This document shows, piece by piece, positions 16,357 through 23,167 of a stretch of DNA of 34,206 bases. A model generated the notes under the pieces. That model was not told where the DNA came from and ran no database searches. It was given only the letters and a program-made list of their open reading frames with translations. The stretch spans positions 1 through 34,206 of the forward strand of contig UQID01000027.1 of NCBI GenBank assembly GCA_900541045.1, written 5' to 3'. A program made the position numbers and the translations under genes. The DNA is from an uncultured Collinsella sp. (GTDB taxonomy: Bacteria; Actinomycetota; Coriobacteriia; Coriobacteriales; Coriobacteriaceae). Every line of letters starts with the position of its first letter. The first letter of the stretch is position 1.

Positions 16357-16400
16357 CCTACCAAAAAGGGACAGGTTTATTTTGGTAGGTTTTATCTGGG
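16357..16400. repeat. Palindromic repeat, CCTGCC family, copy 3
   Basis: CCTACCAAAA (16357-16366) and TTTTGGTAGG (16380-16389) pair perfectly. It matches copies at 4201 and 6374 through the inner GGGACAGGTTTA and the flank TTTTATCTGGGCAAACGTT. At the fourth base of the arm this copy has A with T in place of G with C, a paired change that keeps the stem. It lies upstream of the transporter promoter. Confidence 0.8.
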
Positions 16401-16459
16401 CAAACGTTGATTATTACAGCTAAGAAAGCGTTTTGCGGGCGGCCGGTCTCGTTGTTTTG

Positions 16460-16677
16460 TCTCAATCTGTAACAGGTAGACGAGGAAATGGGTTCTAGCT
16501 GTTACAGATCGAGATTATCTCTTCAGGGGGATTCGAATGTCTCGATCTGTAACATCTGGACGGACAAAAGGTCTCTAGCTGTTACAGATTGAGACAAAGG
16601 TCTGGGACTAAGATGTCTTATCTAGATCTGTAACATCTGGACGAGGATTTATCCTCTAGATGTTACAGATTGAGATA
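16460..16677. repeat. Tandem array of three related hairpins, about 80-base period
   Basis: Unit 1 arms: 16460-16480 and 16494-16514 (19 of 21 pairs). Unit 2: 16538-16554 and 16580-16596 (16 of 17). Unit 3: 16619-16641 and 16655-16677 (20 of 23), with an inner GAGGAT/ATCCTC. All share ATCTGTAACA on the left and TGTTACAGAT on the right, spaced 80 and 81 bases apart. Unit 1 has AACAG/CTGTT and unit 3 AACAT/ATGTT, a paired change. Unit 2 has the left arm of type 3 and the right arm of type 1. Sequence between hairpins is not shared. It lies between the dxs terminator and the transporter operon; function unknown. Confidence 0.85.
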
Positions 16678-16684
16678 ATCGCGC

Positions 16685-16733
16685 CGCGAAAACAAAAACC
16701 TCCGCAGGGGTGCTTCCCTTGCGGAGGTTTTTT
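16685..16733 (-). terminator. Terminator of dxs
   Basis: On the minus strand AAAACCTCCGCAAGGG and its complement (16695-16732) form a stem followed by TTTTTGTTTT. The stem begins within the dxs stop codon. Confidence 0.92.
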
Positions 16734-18513
16734 ACTCGTTGAGTAGTCTTACGGCTTCGGCGGCCATGTTCTCGACCGTCATGCCGTTCTGAGCGAGCAG
16801 TTCGTTGGGGTCGTAGCGGTCGGGGAAGCCCTTGGCGATGCCGAAGGTGCGCGTGCGCACGGGCGTGCAGGCCAGGTAGCACGCCACGCGCTCGCCCCAG
16901 CCGCCGTCCAAGATGCCGTCCTCGAGGGTGACGACAACGCGATGCTCGGCGACAAGGCTGTCGAGGAACTTGCGGTCGAGCTCGGCTGCAAAGCGAGGGT
17001 TGACGAGCGTGGCCTCGATACCGTACTCGGCGGCCAAGCGGTTTGTCACGCGCTCACCCAGCTCAAAGAAATCGCCAAGCGCGAGCACGGCAACGTCGCG
17101 GCCCTGACGCACCACGTTGTAGCGAACGGCGCTGTAGTCGGTGTCTTCGGCGGGCGCAAGGTCGGGGCGGCTTACCAGGCCGATGCCCGGTACGCGGATT
17201 GCCACGGGATGCTCGCGGTGGTCGAGCGACCAGCTCAGCATGGACAGATATTCCTCCATGCAGGCCGGCGCCAAGTAGTGCATGTTGGGAAGACCGCCCA
17301 GCATGGAAATATCAAAGAACGAAAGGTGCGTCTCGGACGTGGTGCCAAAGATTGACGCAGCAAACACCAAAATGGTTGCGGGGGCGTCGTTGAGGCACAG
17401 GTCGTGCCACAGCTCGTCGTAGGCGCGCTGCAAAAACGTGCCGTACACACCAAAGACTGGCTTGGCGCCCGAGCGCGCAAGCGCGGTGGCAAAGGTCACG
17501 GCGTGCTCCTCGGCAATGCCCACATCGACGAACTGTTTGCCGGCGGCGGCGCGAAGCTCGGGTGTAAAGCCCATGATGTAGGGTGTGGCGGCCGTGATGC
17601 CCACGACCTGCGGATCGCGCTCGATGGCGGCGCTGAGCGCCTCGCCCGTAATGTCGGCGTAGGTGCGCGGCGCAGGCTCGCTCGGATGGCCCGGGCAGAG
17701 CTTGCGCCCGGTCGCCATGTCAAACGGACCCACGTGGTGCCAGCGCTCGGGGTCGTTTTGGGCTGGCTCAAAGCCCTTGCCCTTGGCGGTGGAGACGTGC
17801 AGCACGATGGGATGATCGATATTGCGCAGTTCCTGCAGCGCGTCGACTAGGGCCAACACGTCGTTGCCGGCGTCCAAATAACGGTAGTCGAGTCCCATCG
17901 CGCGGAAAACGTTGCGCTCACAGGTGCCGTTGCTGGCGCGCAGCTCGGCCAGATTGCGATACAGACCACCGTGGTTTTCGGCAATGGACTGGTCGTTATC
18001 GTTGACGATAATGATCAAGTTACTGTCGAGATCGGCGGCATTGTTAAAGCCCTCAAAAGCCAGACCGCCCGAAAGCGAGCCGTCGCCAATAACGGTAATG
18101 ACGTTATACGTGTCACCCGCCAGGTCGCGCGCGTGGGCAAGACCGCAGCCCAAGCTCACCGAGGTCGAGGTGTGACCCATGGCAAACAGGTCATGCTCGG
18201 ACTCGTCGGGATTGGCAAAGCCAGAAGCCTCACCATAACGCTCCGGATCGATATAAGTGTACGCGCGCCCCGTCAGCGCCTTGTGGGCGTAGGTCTGGTG
18301 CGAAACGTCAAAGACAATCTTGTCGATGGGGGAGTTAAACACGCGATGAAGCGCAACCGTAAGCTCAACGACGCCCAAGTTGGGGGCAACGTGCCCGCCG
18401 ACGGCGGCGGAGCTTTCGAGGATTGCCTGACGGATCTCGCCGCAGAGCAGCGGAAGCTCGGCACGATTAAGAGCCTTGACGTCCTCGGGCGTTGTCGTTT
18501 GCGTAAGCAGCAT
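16732..18513 (-). CDS. dxs: 1-deoxy-D-xylulose-5-phosphate synthase, short divergent type
   Basis: Condenses pyruvate and glyceraldehyde 3-phosphate using thiamine diphosphate, first step of the MEP isoprenoid pathway. 593 residues, slightly shorter than the usual 620. His72 (VSHQTY), the TPP motif GDGSLSGG...NDND (143-174), the catalytic Glu in IAEEHAVTF, and the Tyr/Arg of YGTFLQRAYDE are present. The usual DGPTHHG stretch reads TTSETHLS, so the Asp aligned with E. coli Asp427 is Thr; this is the pattern I know from short Dxs proteins of clostridia and lactobacilli. Good terminator downstream. Divergent from the HD-domain gene. Confidence 0.88.
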   Translation of the reverse strand: MLLTQTTTPEDVKALNRAELPLLCGEIRQAILESSAAVGGHVAPNLGVVELTVALHRVFNSPIDKIVFDVSHQTYAHKALTGRAYTYIDPERYGEASGFANPDESEHDLFAMGHTSTSVSLGCGLAHARDLAGDTYNVITVIGDGSLSGGLAFEGFNNAADLDSNLIIIVNDNDQSIAENHGGLYRNLAELRASNGTCERNVFRAMGLDYRYLDAGNDVLALVDALQELRNIDHPIVLHVSTAKGKGFEPAQNDPERWHHVGPFDMATGRKLCPGHPSEPAPRTYADITGEALSAAIERDPQVVGITAATPYIMGFTPELRAAAGKQFVDVGIAEEHAVTFATALARSGAKPVFGVYGTFLQRAYDELWHDLCLNDAPATILVFAASIFGTTSETHLSFFDISMLGGLPNMHYLAPACMEEYLSMLSWSLDHREHPVAIRVPGIGLVSRPDLAPAEDTDYSAVRYNVVRQGRDVAVLALGDFFELGERVTNRLAAEYGIEATLVNPRFAAELDRKFLDSLVAEHRVVVTLEDGILDGGWGERVACYLACTPVRTRTFGIAKGFPDRYDPNELLAQNGMTVENMAAEAVRLLNE

Positions 18514-18640
18514 CGTTGTGGGTTACTCCATGCGAATCGAGTGCCGGCGCTCCCTCGGCCGACACAATTGCACAAGACAGTCTCGCACATTTTGGCGTTT
18601 GATATGTGACGGCGGCGCGGTAATTCGCCAACTGGCGGGG

Positions 18641-18652
18641 CAAAACGTTTTG
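18641..18652. promoter_or_regulatory. Perfect 12-base palindrome between divergent genes
   Basis: CAAAACGTTTTG lies midway in the 228 bases between dxs (minus) and the HD-domain gene (plus), the only place for their promoters. Candidate operator; no regulator assigned. Confidence 0.35.
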
Positions 18653-18741
18653 TCCGATGCCATACTGATGTGTTCCATGATGTTTTTATCGATTGCGCAC
18701 AGGCCGTGGCTTGTCGCCGTGAGTCGCTGGAAGGAGGCAGC

Positions 18742-19275
18742 ATGTCCGATGTCGTTCGTGCCGAGAAAATCGCGTGCGAAGTGGACCATGCTGCCCGTCA
18801 ACTGGCACAGGCGGGCCGTCTGGACCTGACGCGCGAGTTTATTCAGCATGGCGATGTGACGGTGTATGCGCATGTGACTTCGGTAGCGCGGACGAGCCTG
18901 TCCTTTGCCGAGCGCCTGGGCCGCGTCGGTGTTTCGATCGACCGTGCCTCGCTGCTGCGCGGAGCCTTGTTACACGATTACTTTCTCTACGATTGGCACG
19001 ATCCCGACCCAAGCCATCGGCTGCATGGCTTTCGCCACCCGTTTTTTGCCCTAGCGCGCGCGGAGGAAGATTTTGAGCTGACGTCGCGCGAGCGGAATAT
19101 CATCGTGCGGCATATGTTTCCGCTGGTGCCAGTGCCGCCGACGTGTCGTGAGGCTTGGATTGTATGCCTGGCAGATAAATGGTGCGCGCTGCGCGAGACG
19201 GTCGCCGGCCGTCTACCGCGCAAAGGCGGCGCGAACGATTCGAACGAGGGCTCGAACGAAAAGAGGAGAGGGTAG
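18742..19275 (+). CDS. HD-domain phosphohydrolase-like protein
   Basis: A 177-residue HD-superfamily protein. The metal-binding pattern is visible: His44 (YAHVTSVAR), His78-Asp79 (ALLHDYFLYDWH), His residues in HGFRHP (95-100) and a later Asp in CLADKW. Such proteins hydrolyse phosphate esters or nucleotides, but the substrate of this group is unknown. The frame is open to 18670; the ATG at 18742 is chosen for its AAGGAGG. It is followed after 3 bases by a CmpB-like membrane-protein gene, a pairing I recall from other Firmicutes and Coriobacteriia, so the two likely act together. Confidence 0.8.
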   Translation: MSDVVRAEKIACEVDHAARQLAQAGRLDLTREFIQHGDVTVYAHVTSVARTSLSFAERLGRVGVSIDRASLLRGALLHDYFLYDWHDPDPSHRLHGFRHPFFALARAEEDFELTSRERNIIVRHMFPLVPVPPTCREAWIVCLADKWCALRETVAGRLPRKGGANDSNEGSNEKRRG

Positions 19276-19278
19276 ACG

Positions 19279-20298
19279 GTGGGAACCGCGATTGATATGG
19301 CATTTGACGGCGCGACGCTCGCCGCCTGTCCGCTCTCGGCGCTGGTGCTCTCGTTTGCCTTCTACGGTTTTTGCGGCTGGGCATGGGAATCGACAGTCTG
19401 CGCCATGCTCAACCACGGACGATTTGCCAACAGTGGCTTTTTGCTGGGGCCGTGCTGCCCTATCTATGGCGCGGGCGGCATTGCCTGCTGGCTGCTGTTG
19501 CGTGGGATTCCGGATGCCTCGAGCCAGTTTGTCGCTGCAGCGCTCGTATGCAGCGTGATTGAGTACAGCGTGGGCGTGCTGCTGGAAAAAACAACGGGCG
19601 CTCGCTTTTGGGACTATTCGCACCTACCGTTTAACCTGCACGGACGTATCTGCCTGTACTGGGCTTGCGCGTTTGGCCTGGGTGCGCTGTGCATTTGCCG
19701 TTTAGTGGAGCCGGCATTGCTGGGGCTGCTTGGCCATCTGCCGGTGCTGATTGTGCGGCTGTCCGCCTTTATCGTCGCGGTCGCGATGATGGTCGACGCG
19801 GCGTGCTCGTTGGCGAGCTGGCGGCGTCTGTCCGATCAGCTGGAGCGCGTGCGCGCCGACCTTGCCGACCGCATCAATGAGTCGCTTGCCGATGCCTCGG
19901 ACTCAATGCTCGAGCGCATTCCCGAATCGACGATTGACTCGGTGACACAGACGCACATCCGTAGCCGTGCCGTTAACGCGTGGCTGGCCGAGCTGGGTGA
20001 CGCGACGCTCGATGCCCTGCGAGAGAAGGCTTCGATGCCGACGTTTATCGCGGACGGTGCCCGCGGTCTGGCACTTGCTGCCCGCCGCGTGGCCGATGCC
20101 GCGCCGAGCATGCCTCGTCCGTCGCTCAGTCGTCGCCTTGCCGGCAAGCGCATGAGCCGTCCGGTGCCGAGCGTGTCACTCAGCCGCCGCGACCTACGCT
20201 TCTTTAATGCCTTCCCGCGTCTGCGCATCAACCGCTACGAGGGCGTCATCCGAGCTACCGACCTCCGCGACCGAGCCCGCGAGCTGTTCCGACGCTAG
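19279..20298 (+). CDS. CmpB-like membrane protein (putative ABC transporter type IV, PF06541)
   Basis: A 339-residue protein. The first 190 residues carry about five hydrophobic segments and the family's pattern FYGFCGWAWES near residue 30, GFLLGPCCPIYG near 58, and ARFWDYSHLPFNLHGRICL near 110. The remaining 150 residues are soluble, charged and rich in helix-forming residues. It starts with GTG and has GGAGAGGG upstream. It is coupled to the HD-domain gene. Function of PF06541 is not established despite its ABC-transporter name. Confidence 0.78.
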   Translation: MGTAIDMAFDGATLAACPLSALVLSFAFYGFCGWAWESTVCAMLNHGRFANSGFLLGPCCPIYGAGGIACWLLLRGIPDASSQFVAAALVCSVIEYSVGVLLEKTTGARFWDYSHLPFNLHGRICLYWACAFGLGALCICRLVEPALLGLLGHLPVLIVRLSAFIVAVAMMVDAACSLASWRRLSDQLERVRADLADRINESLADASDSMLERIPESTIDSVTQTHIRSRAVNAWLAELGDATLDALREKASMPTFIADGARGLALAARRVADAAPSMPRPSLSRRLAGKRMSRPVPSVSLSRRDLRFFNAFPRLRINRYEGVIRATDLRDRARELFRR

Positions 20299-20362
20299 CC
20301 GGGATGGGAGCGCTCGCGGCTTCCTTGCTCGCGTATTTCCCGTTCGTTTCGCGCCCGTTGCC

Positions 20363-20394
20363 GCGCCGTTTCCAAGATTGCGGCGCCGTTTCCA
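20363..20394 (+). promoter_or_regulatory. Direct repeat upstream of the ammonium transporter
   Basis: GCGCCGTTTCCA occurs at 20363-20374 and again at 20383-20394, exactly 20 bases (two helical turns) apart, about 100 bases before the amt start. Candidate activator site for nitrogen control; no regulator can be named. A smaller AACGC-a-GCGTT palindrome is at 20401-20411. Confidence 0.4.
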
Positions 20395-20496
20395 TTCGAC
20401 AACGCAGCGTTTAACAACGCCGTATCTGGTCTACACCAGTTGCTCCTCGGTCGCATTATGGGCGCCGACAACGTTCATGCGATCAAGGGGGAGCGA

Positions 20497-21774
20497 ATGT
20501 ACGATACGGGATCGACAACGTTTATGCTCATCTGCACCATGCTCGTGTTTTTAATGACACCGGGTCTGGCGTTTTTCTATGGCGGCCTCTCGAGGCGCAA
20601 AAATGTCATCAACACCATGCTCATGTGCTTTGGCGCCATTGGCCTGGTCGGCGTGCTGTGGATTGTTGCCGGCTGGTCGCTGGCCTACGGCGGCGACGGT
20701 TCCAGCCCGTTTATTGGAGGCCTTGACCAGCTGCTGTGCTTGCCGGTGCTCAACCAGGTGCTGCAGGCGGCTGAGGGCACCGCGTCGGACGGTGCCGTCT
20801 ACCCTCAGATCATCAACATCGCCTTCCAGATGGCATTTGCTATGATCACGGCTGCTATCGTCACGGGCAGCCTGGCCGGCCGCGTTAAGTTTGGTGCCAT
20901 GGCGGCCTTCCTAGGTATTTGGCTGCTCGTGGTCTATGCGCCGCTTGCCCACATGGTTTGGGGCGGCGAGGGCTCCTTTATCGGCGATATCATCGGCGCG
21001 CTCGACTTTGCCGGCGGCGACGTGGTGCACATCTCGTCTGGTCTTACGGGCCTGATTCTCTGCTTAATGCTCGGCCGTCGTCGCGGCTTTGGCATGGTGA
21101 GCTACCGTCCGCATAACGTGCCGTTTGTGGCGCTGGGCGCCGGCCTGCTTTGGTTTGGCTGGTTTGGCTTTAACGGCGGCAGCGAGTTCAAGGCCGACGC
21201 CGTGGCGGCGCTCGCCATCCTCAACACCGTGACGGCCAGCGCGGCGGGCATGGTCTCGTGGCTTGCCGTCGAGCGCGTGCACACCGGTCGCCCCACGCTG
21301 GTGGGTGCCAGCACCGGTCTGGTTGCGGGCCTCGTGGTGGTCACGCCGGGCGCGGGCTTTGTCGAGCCGTGGGCGGCGCTGGTCATGGGCCTGATTGTAT
21401 CGCCCGTCTGCTACCTGGCCATCAGCCATCTTAAGACCAAGTTCGGCTACGACGATGCGCTCGACGCGTTCGGCTGCCACGGCATCGGTGGCATCTTGGG
21501 CGGCGTGCTCACGGGCCTGTTCTGCGTGCCGGAGCTTTCGTGGACCGGCAAGGGTGGCTTGTTTTACACGGGCGACATGTCGCTGCTCATCTCGCAGATT
21601 TTGGGCATTGTGGTGACGGTCGCTATTGTACTGGTGCTCGATTTGGTGATTGCCGCGGTGGTCAAGATGCTGTTCCACGGCAGCCTGCGTGTGGACGAGG
21701 CCGACGAGGCGCTGGGCCTGGATGTGAGTCAACACGGCGAGAGCGCCTACCCTTCGTTCTCCGGACTCGATTAG
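20497..21774 (+). CDS. amt: Ammonium transporter
   Basis: A 425-residue Amt/MEP/Rh channel in the cytoplasmic membrane carrying ammonium. About eleven membrane segments are evident. The twin-histidine pair of the pore is His178 (GGDVVHISSG) and His328 (AFGCHGIGGILG). FYGGLSRRKN near residue 27 is typical. The frame is open to 20440, but the start at 20497 follows AAGGGGGAG, and the Amt N-terminus begins there. A P-II gene follows, the usual amtB-glnK pairing, with about 214 bases of repeat-rich spacer between. Confidence 0.95.
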   Translation: MYDTGSTTFMLICTMLVFLMTPGLAFFYGGLSRRKNVINTMLMCFGAIGLVGVLWIVAGWSLAYGGDGSSPFIGGLDQLLCLPVLNQVLQAAEGTASDGAVYPQIINIAFQMAFAMITAAIVTGSLAGRVKFGAMAAFLGIWLLVVYAPLAHMVWGGEGSFIGDIIGALDFAGGDVVHISSGLTGLILCLMLGRRRGFGMVSYRPHNVPFVALGAGLLWFGWFGFNGGSEFKADAVAALAILNTVTASAAGMVSWLAVERVHTGRPTLVGASTGLVAGLVVVTPGAGFVEPWAALVMGLIVSPVCYLAISHLKTKFGYDDALDAFGCHGIGGILGGVLTGLFCVPELSWTGKGGLFYTGDMSLLISQILGIVVTVAIVLVLDLVIAAVVKMLFHGSLRVDEADEALGLDVSQHGESAYPSFSGLD

Positions 21775-21878
21775 CAGCTTCCCCAAGCACCGCACCTCGG
21801 CCTTCAATCGTCGTTTGCGTACCTTAAGTACGCGGCACTCCTCTTTCAGGCCGATCTGCGGCACTTGGGAAACCTGCT
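21773..21878. repeat. Large nested palindrome after amt
   Basis: An outer imperfect stem runs from AGCAG (21773, inside the amt stop codon) to CTGCT (21878), via TTCCC/GGGAA, CCGCA/TGCGG and CGGCCT/AGGCCG blocks. The inner hairpin is GCGTAC-c-TTAA-GTACGC (21817-21833). Same two-level design as at 210-320. May act as a terminator or mRNA-stability element between amt and the P-II gene. Confidence 0.7.
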
Positions 21879-21910
21879 AAGACCTGTTAGTTGCACTTAT
21901 CTGATCTACA

Positions 21911-21937
21911 AGGTTGGTCTGTGGCACCTGGAAAACC
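21911..21937. repeat. Diverged second copy of the palindrome's right arm
   Basis: Matches 21848-21874 at 21 of 27 positions; all six differences are transitions. Lies 37 bases further on, just before the P-II gene. Indicates partial duplication or decay of a repeat element. Confidence 0.6.
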
Positions 21938-21988
21938 CGTGCCATGTGAGGGTCAATTCATTTCTTTTATTGAAGAGAGGAATTTACT

Positions 21989-22327
21989 ATGAAGAAGATT
22001 ACGGCGATTGTTCGTGCTGAGAAGCTTGAGGTTCTTAAAGACGCGCTGTTTGCTGCCGATGTTCGCGGTATGACTATCAACCAGGTGCAGGGCTGCGGCG
22101 CGCAGCATGGCTGGAAGGAATACGTGCGCGGCAACGAGTTGCTTGTCAACACGATCCCTAAGGTGCAGTTCACGCTCATTTGTGCCGACGAGCACGTCGA
22201 CGGAATTGTCGACATCATCTGCAACGCCGCTCGCACCGGTGCCGTTGGAGACGGCAAGATTTGGGTCGAGCCGGTCGAGGAGGTTATCCGCATCCGTACC
22301 TGCGAACACGGCCCCGCCGCGGTGTAG
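21989..22327 (+). CDS. P-II family nitrogen regulator lacking Tyr51
   Basis: A 112-residue trimeric signalling protein that senses ATP/ADP and 2-oxoglutarate and gates the ammonium transporter encoded upstream. Length equals E. coli GlnB, so numbering aligns: Gln39, Gly87-Asp88-Gly89-Lys90 and Arg101/Arg103 are kept. Residue 51, the tyrosine uridylylated or adenylylated in classic P-II proteins, is Leu, and residue 46 is Val. Lys85 is Ala. Control is therefore probably through ligand binding only. AGAGAGGAA precedes the ATG. Confidence 0.93.
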   Translation: MKKITAIVRAEKLEVLKDALFAADVRGMTINQVQGCGAQHGWKEYVRGNELLVNTIPKVQFTLICADEHVDGIVDIICNAARTGAVGDGKIWVEPVEEVIRIRTCEHGPAAV

Positions 22328-22340
22328 GGCCGACCGTTTG

Positions 22341-22394
22341 CCATCCGCAACGTTAAAATATCGCAATAAGGAATAAGACTTGCGTTGCGGATGG
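22341..22394. promoter_or_regulatory. Inverted repeat flanking the tetR upstream region
   Basis: CCATCCGCAACG (22341-22352) and CGTTGCGGATGG (22383-22394) are perfect 12-base arms with a 30-base loop, ending 7 bases before the TetR start. It could terminate the P-II transcript, act as an operator pair, or fold over the weak ribosome site. Confidence 0.5.
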
Positions 22395-22401
22395 GCGGAT
22401 T

Positions 22402-23064
22402 ATGGGTCGCAATAAATATCCCGAAGAGACGGTCGCGAAGATTCTCGACGCGGCGCTGGAGCTATTCTGCGCACAGGGTTATGAGGGAACGAGCATCCAG
22501 GATATCGTTGACCGTCTCGATGGCATGACCAAGGGCGCTATCTATCATCACTTCAAGAGCAAAGAAGAGATTTTCAACGCCGCGTTTGATCGAGCGATGG
22601 CTCCGATTGTTGAACGCCGCCGCGCGACGCTCGGTGCTGGCAATATGACGGGCGCCCAAAAGCTCAAGCGACTTTATGCGCCTGAGTCTGTCGTACCACA
22701 AATTGAGCTTTGGGCGCGCATACATCCTGCGGCGGATCCGGTAAAGAGTTCGCGTCTGCTGGCGATGCAGTATCAGAGTTCGTTTGACGAGTCGGCCGAT
22801 GGATATCTCTTGCCGGTAATCGAGGAAGGCGTCGCCGACGGCTCCATTGCGTGCGAATGCCCGCGCGAAGCAGCAGAGGCCGTATCGTTGCTAGCGAATC
22901 TTTGGCTGCTGCCATTGTTCCGTCCGCTCGAGCCCAAGGAGCGAATGGTCGCTCGCGCGCAATGTTTGACGCAGATGGCGGCCGCAGTGGGTCTCGATTT
23001 GGGGGAAGAAGTGCTTCAAACAACGTGCCAAATTTGGGACGTTTGGAACCGTGTCGGGTGGTAA
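22402..23064 (+). CDS. TetR/AcrR family transcriptional regulator
   Basis: A 220-residue one-component repressor. Residues 8-55 form the TetR helix-turn-helix (KILDAALELFCAQGYEGTS, then MTKGAIYHHFKSKEEIF); the rest is an all-helical ligand-binding domain of unknown inducer. It precedes an MFS exporter gene by about 100 bases that hold two matching palindromes, so it most likely represses the exporter and is relieved by an exported compound. Confidence 0.88.
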   Translation: MGRNKYPEETVAKILDAALELFCAQGYEGTSIQDIVDRLDGMTKGAIYHHFKSKEEIFNAAFDRAMAPIVERRRATLGAGNMTGAQKLKRLYAPESVVPQIELWARIHPAADPVKSSRLLAMQYQSSFDESADGYLLPVIEEGVADGSIACECPREAAEAVSLLANLWLLPLFRPLEPKERMVARAQCLTQMAAAVGLDLGEEVLQTTCQIWDVWNRVGW

Positions 23065-23065
23065 T

Positions 23066-23086
23066 ATACATACTAACGGTATATAT
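23066..23086. promoter_or_regulatory. Operator 1, tetR-MFS intergenic
   Basis: ATACATAC-taacg-GTATATAT: two 8-base half-sites with 5-base spacer, one mismatch. Directly follows the tetR stop. Same architecture as operator 2. Confidence 0.65.
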
Positions 23087-23131
23087 ATTGATGTAAGAGG
23101 GTGGCTACGGTCGCCCTTTTCGAGCCGTTAA

Positions 23132-23152
23132 ATACATACCAATAGTATGTAT
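23132..23152. promoter_or_regulatory. Operator 2, overlapping the MFS leader
   Basis: ATACATAC-caata-GTATGTAT: perfect 8-base half-sites, 5-base spacer, ending immediately before the AGGAGG of the MFS gene. Binding there would block transcription. Confidence 0.75.
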
Positions 23153-23167
23153 AGGAGGCAAAGCTCT

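Noticed and set aside
16460..16677. CRISPR array
   Set aside because: Repeated parts are long palindromes at 80-base spacing with imperfect identity and no cas genes nearby; spacers of CRISPR size with constant repeats are absent.
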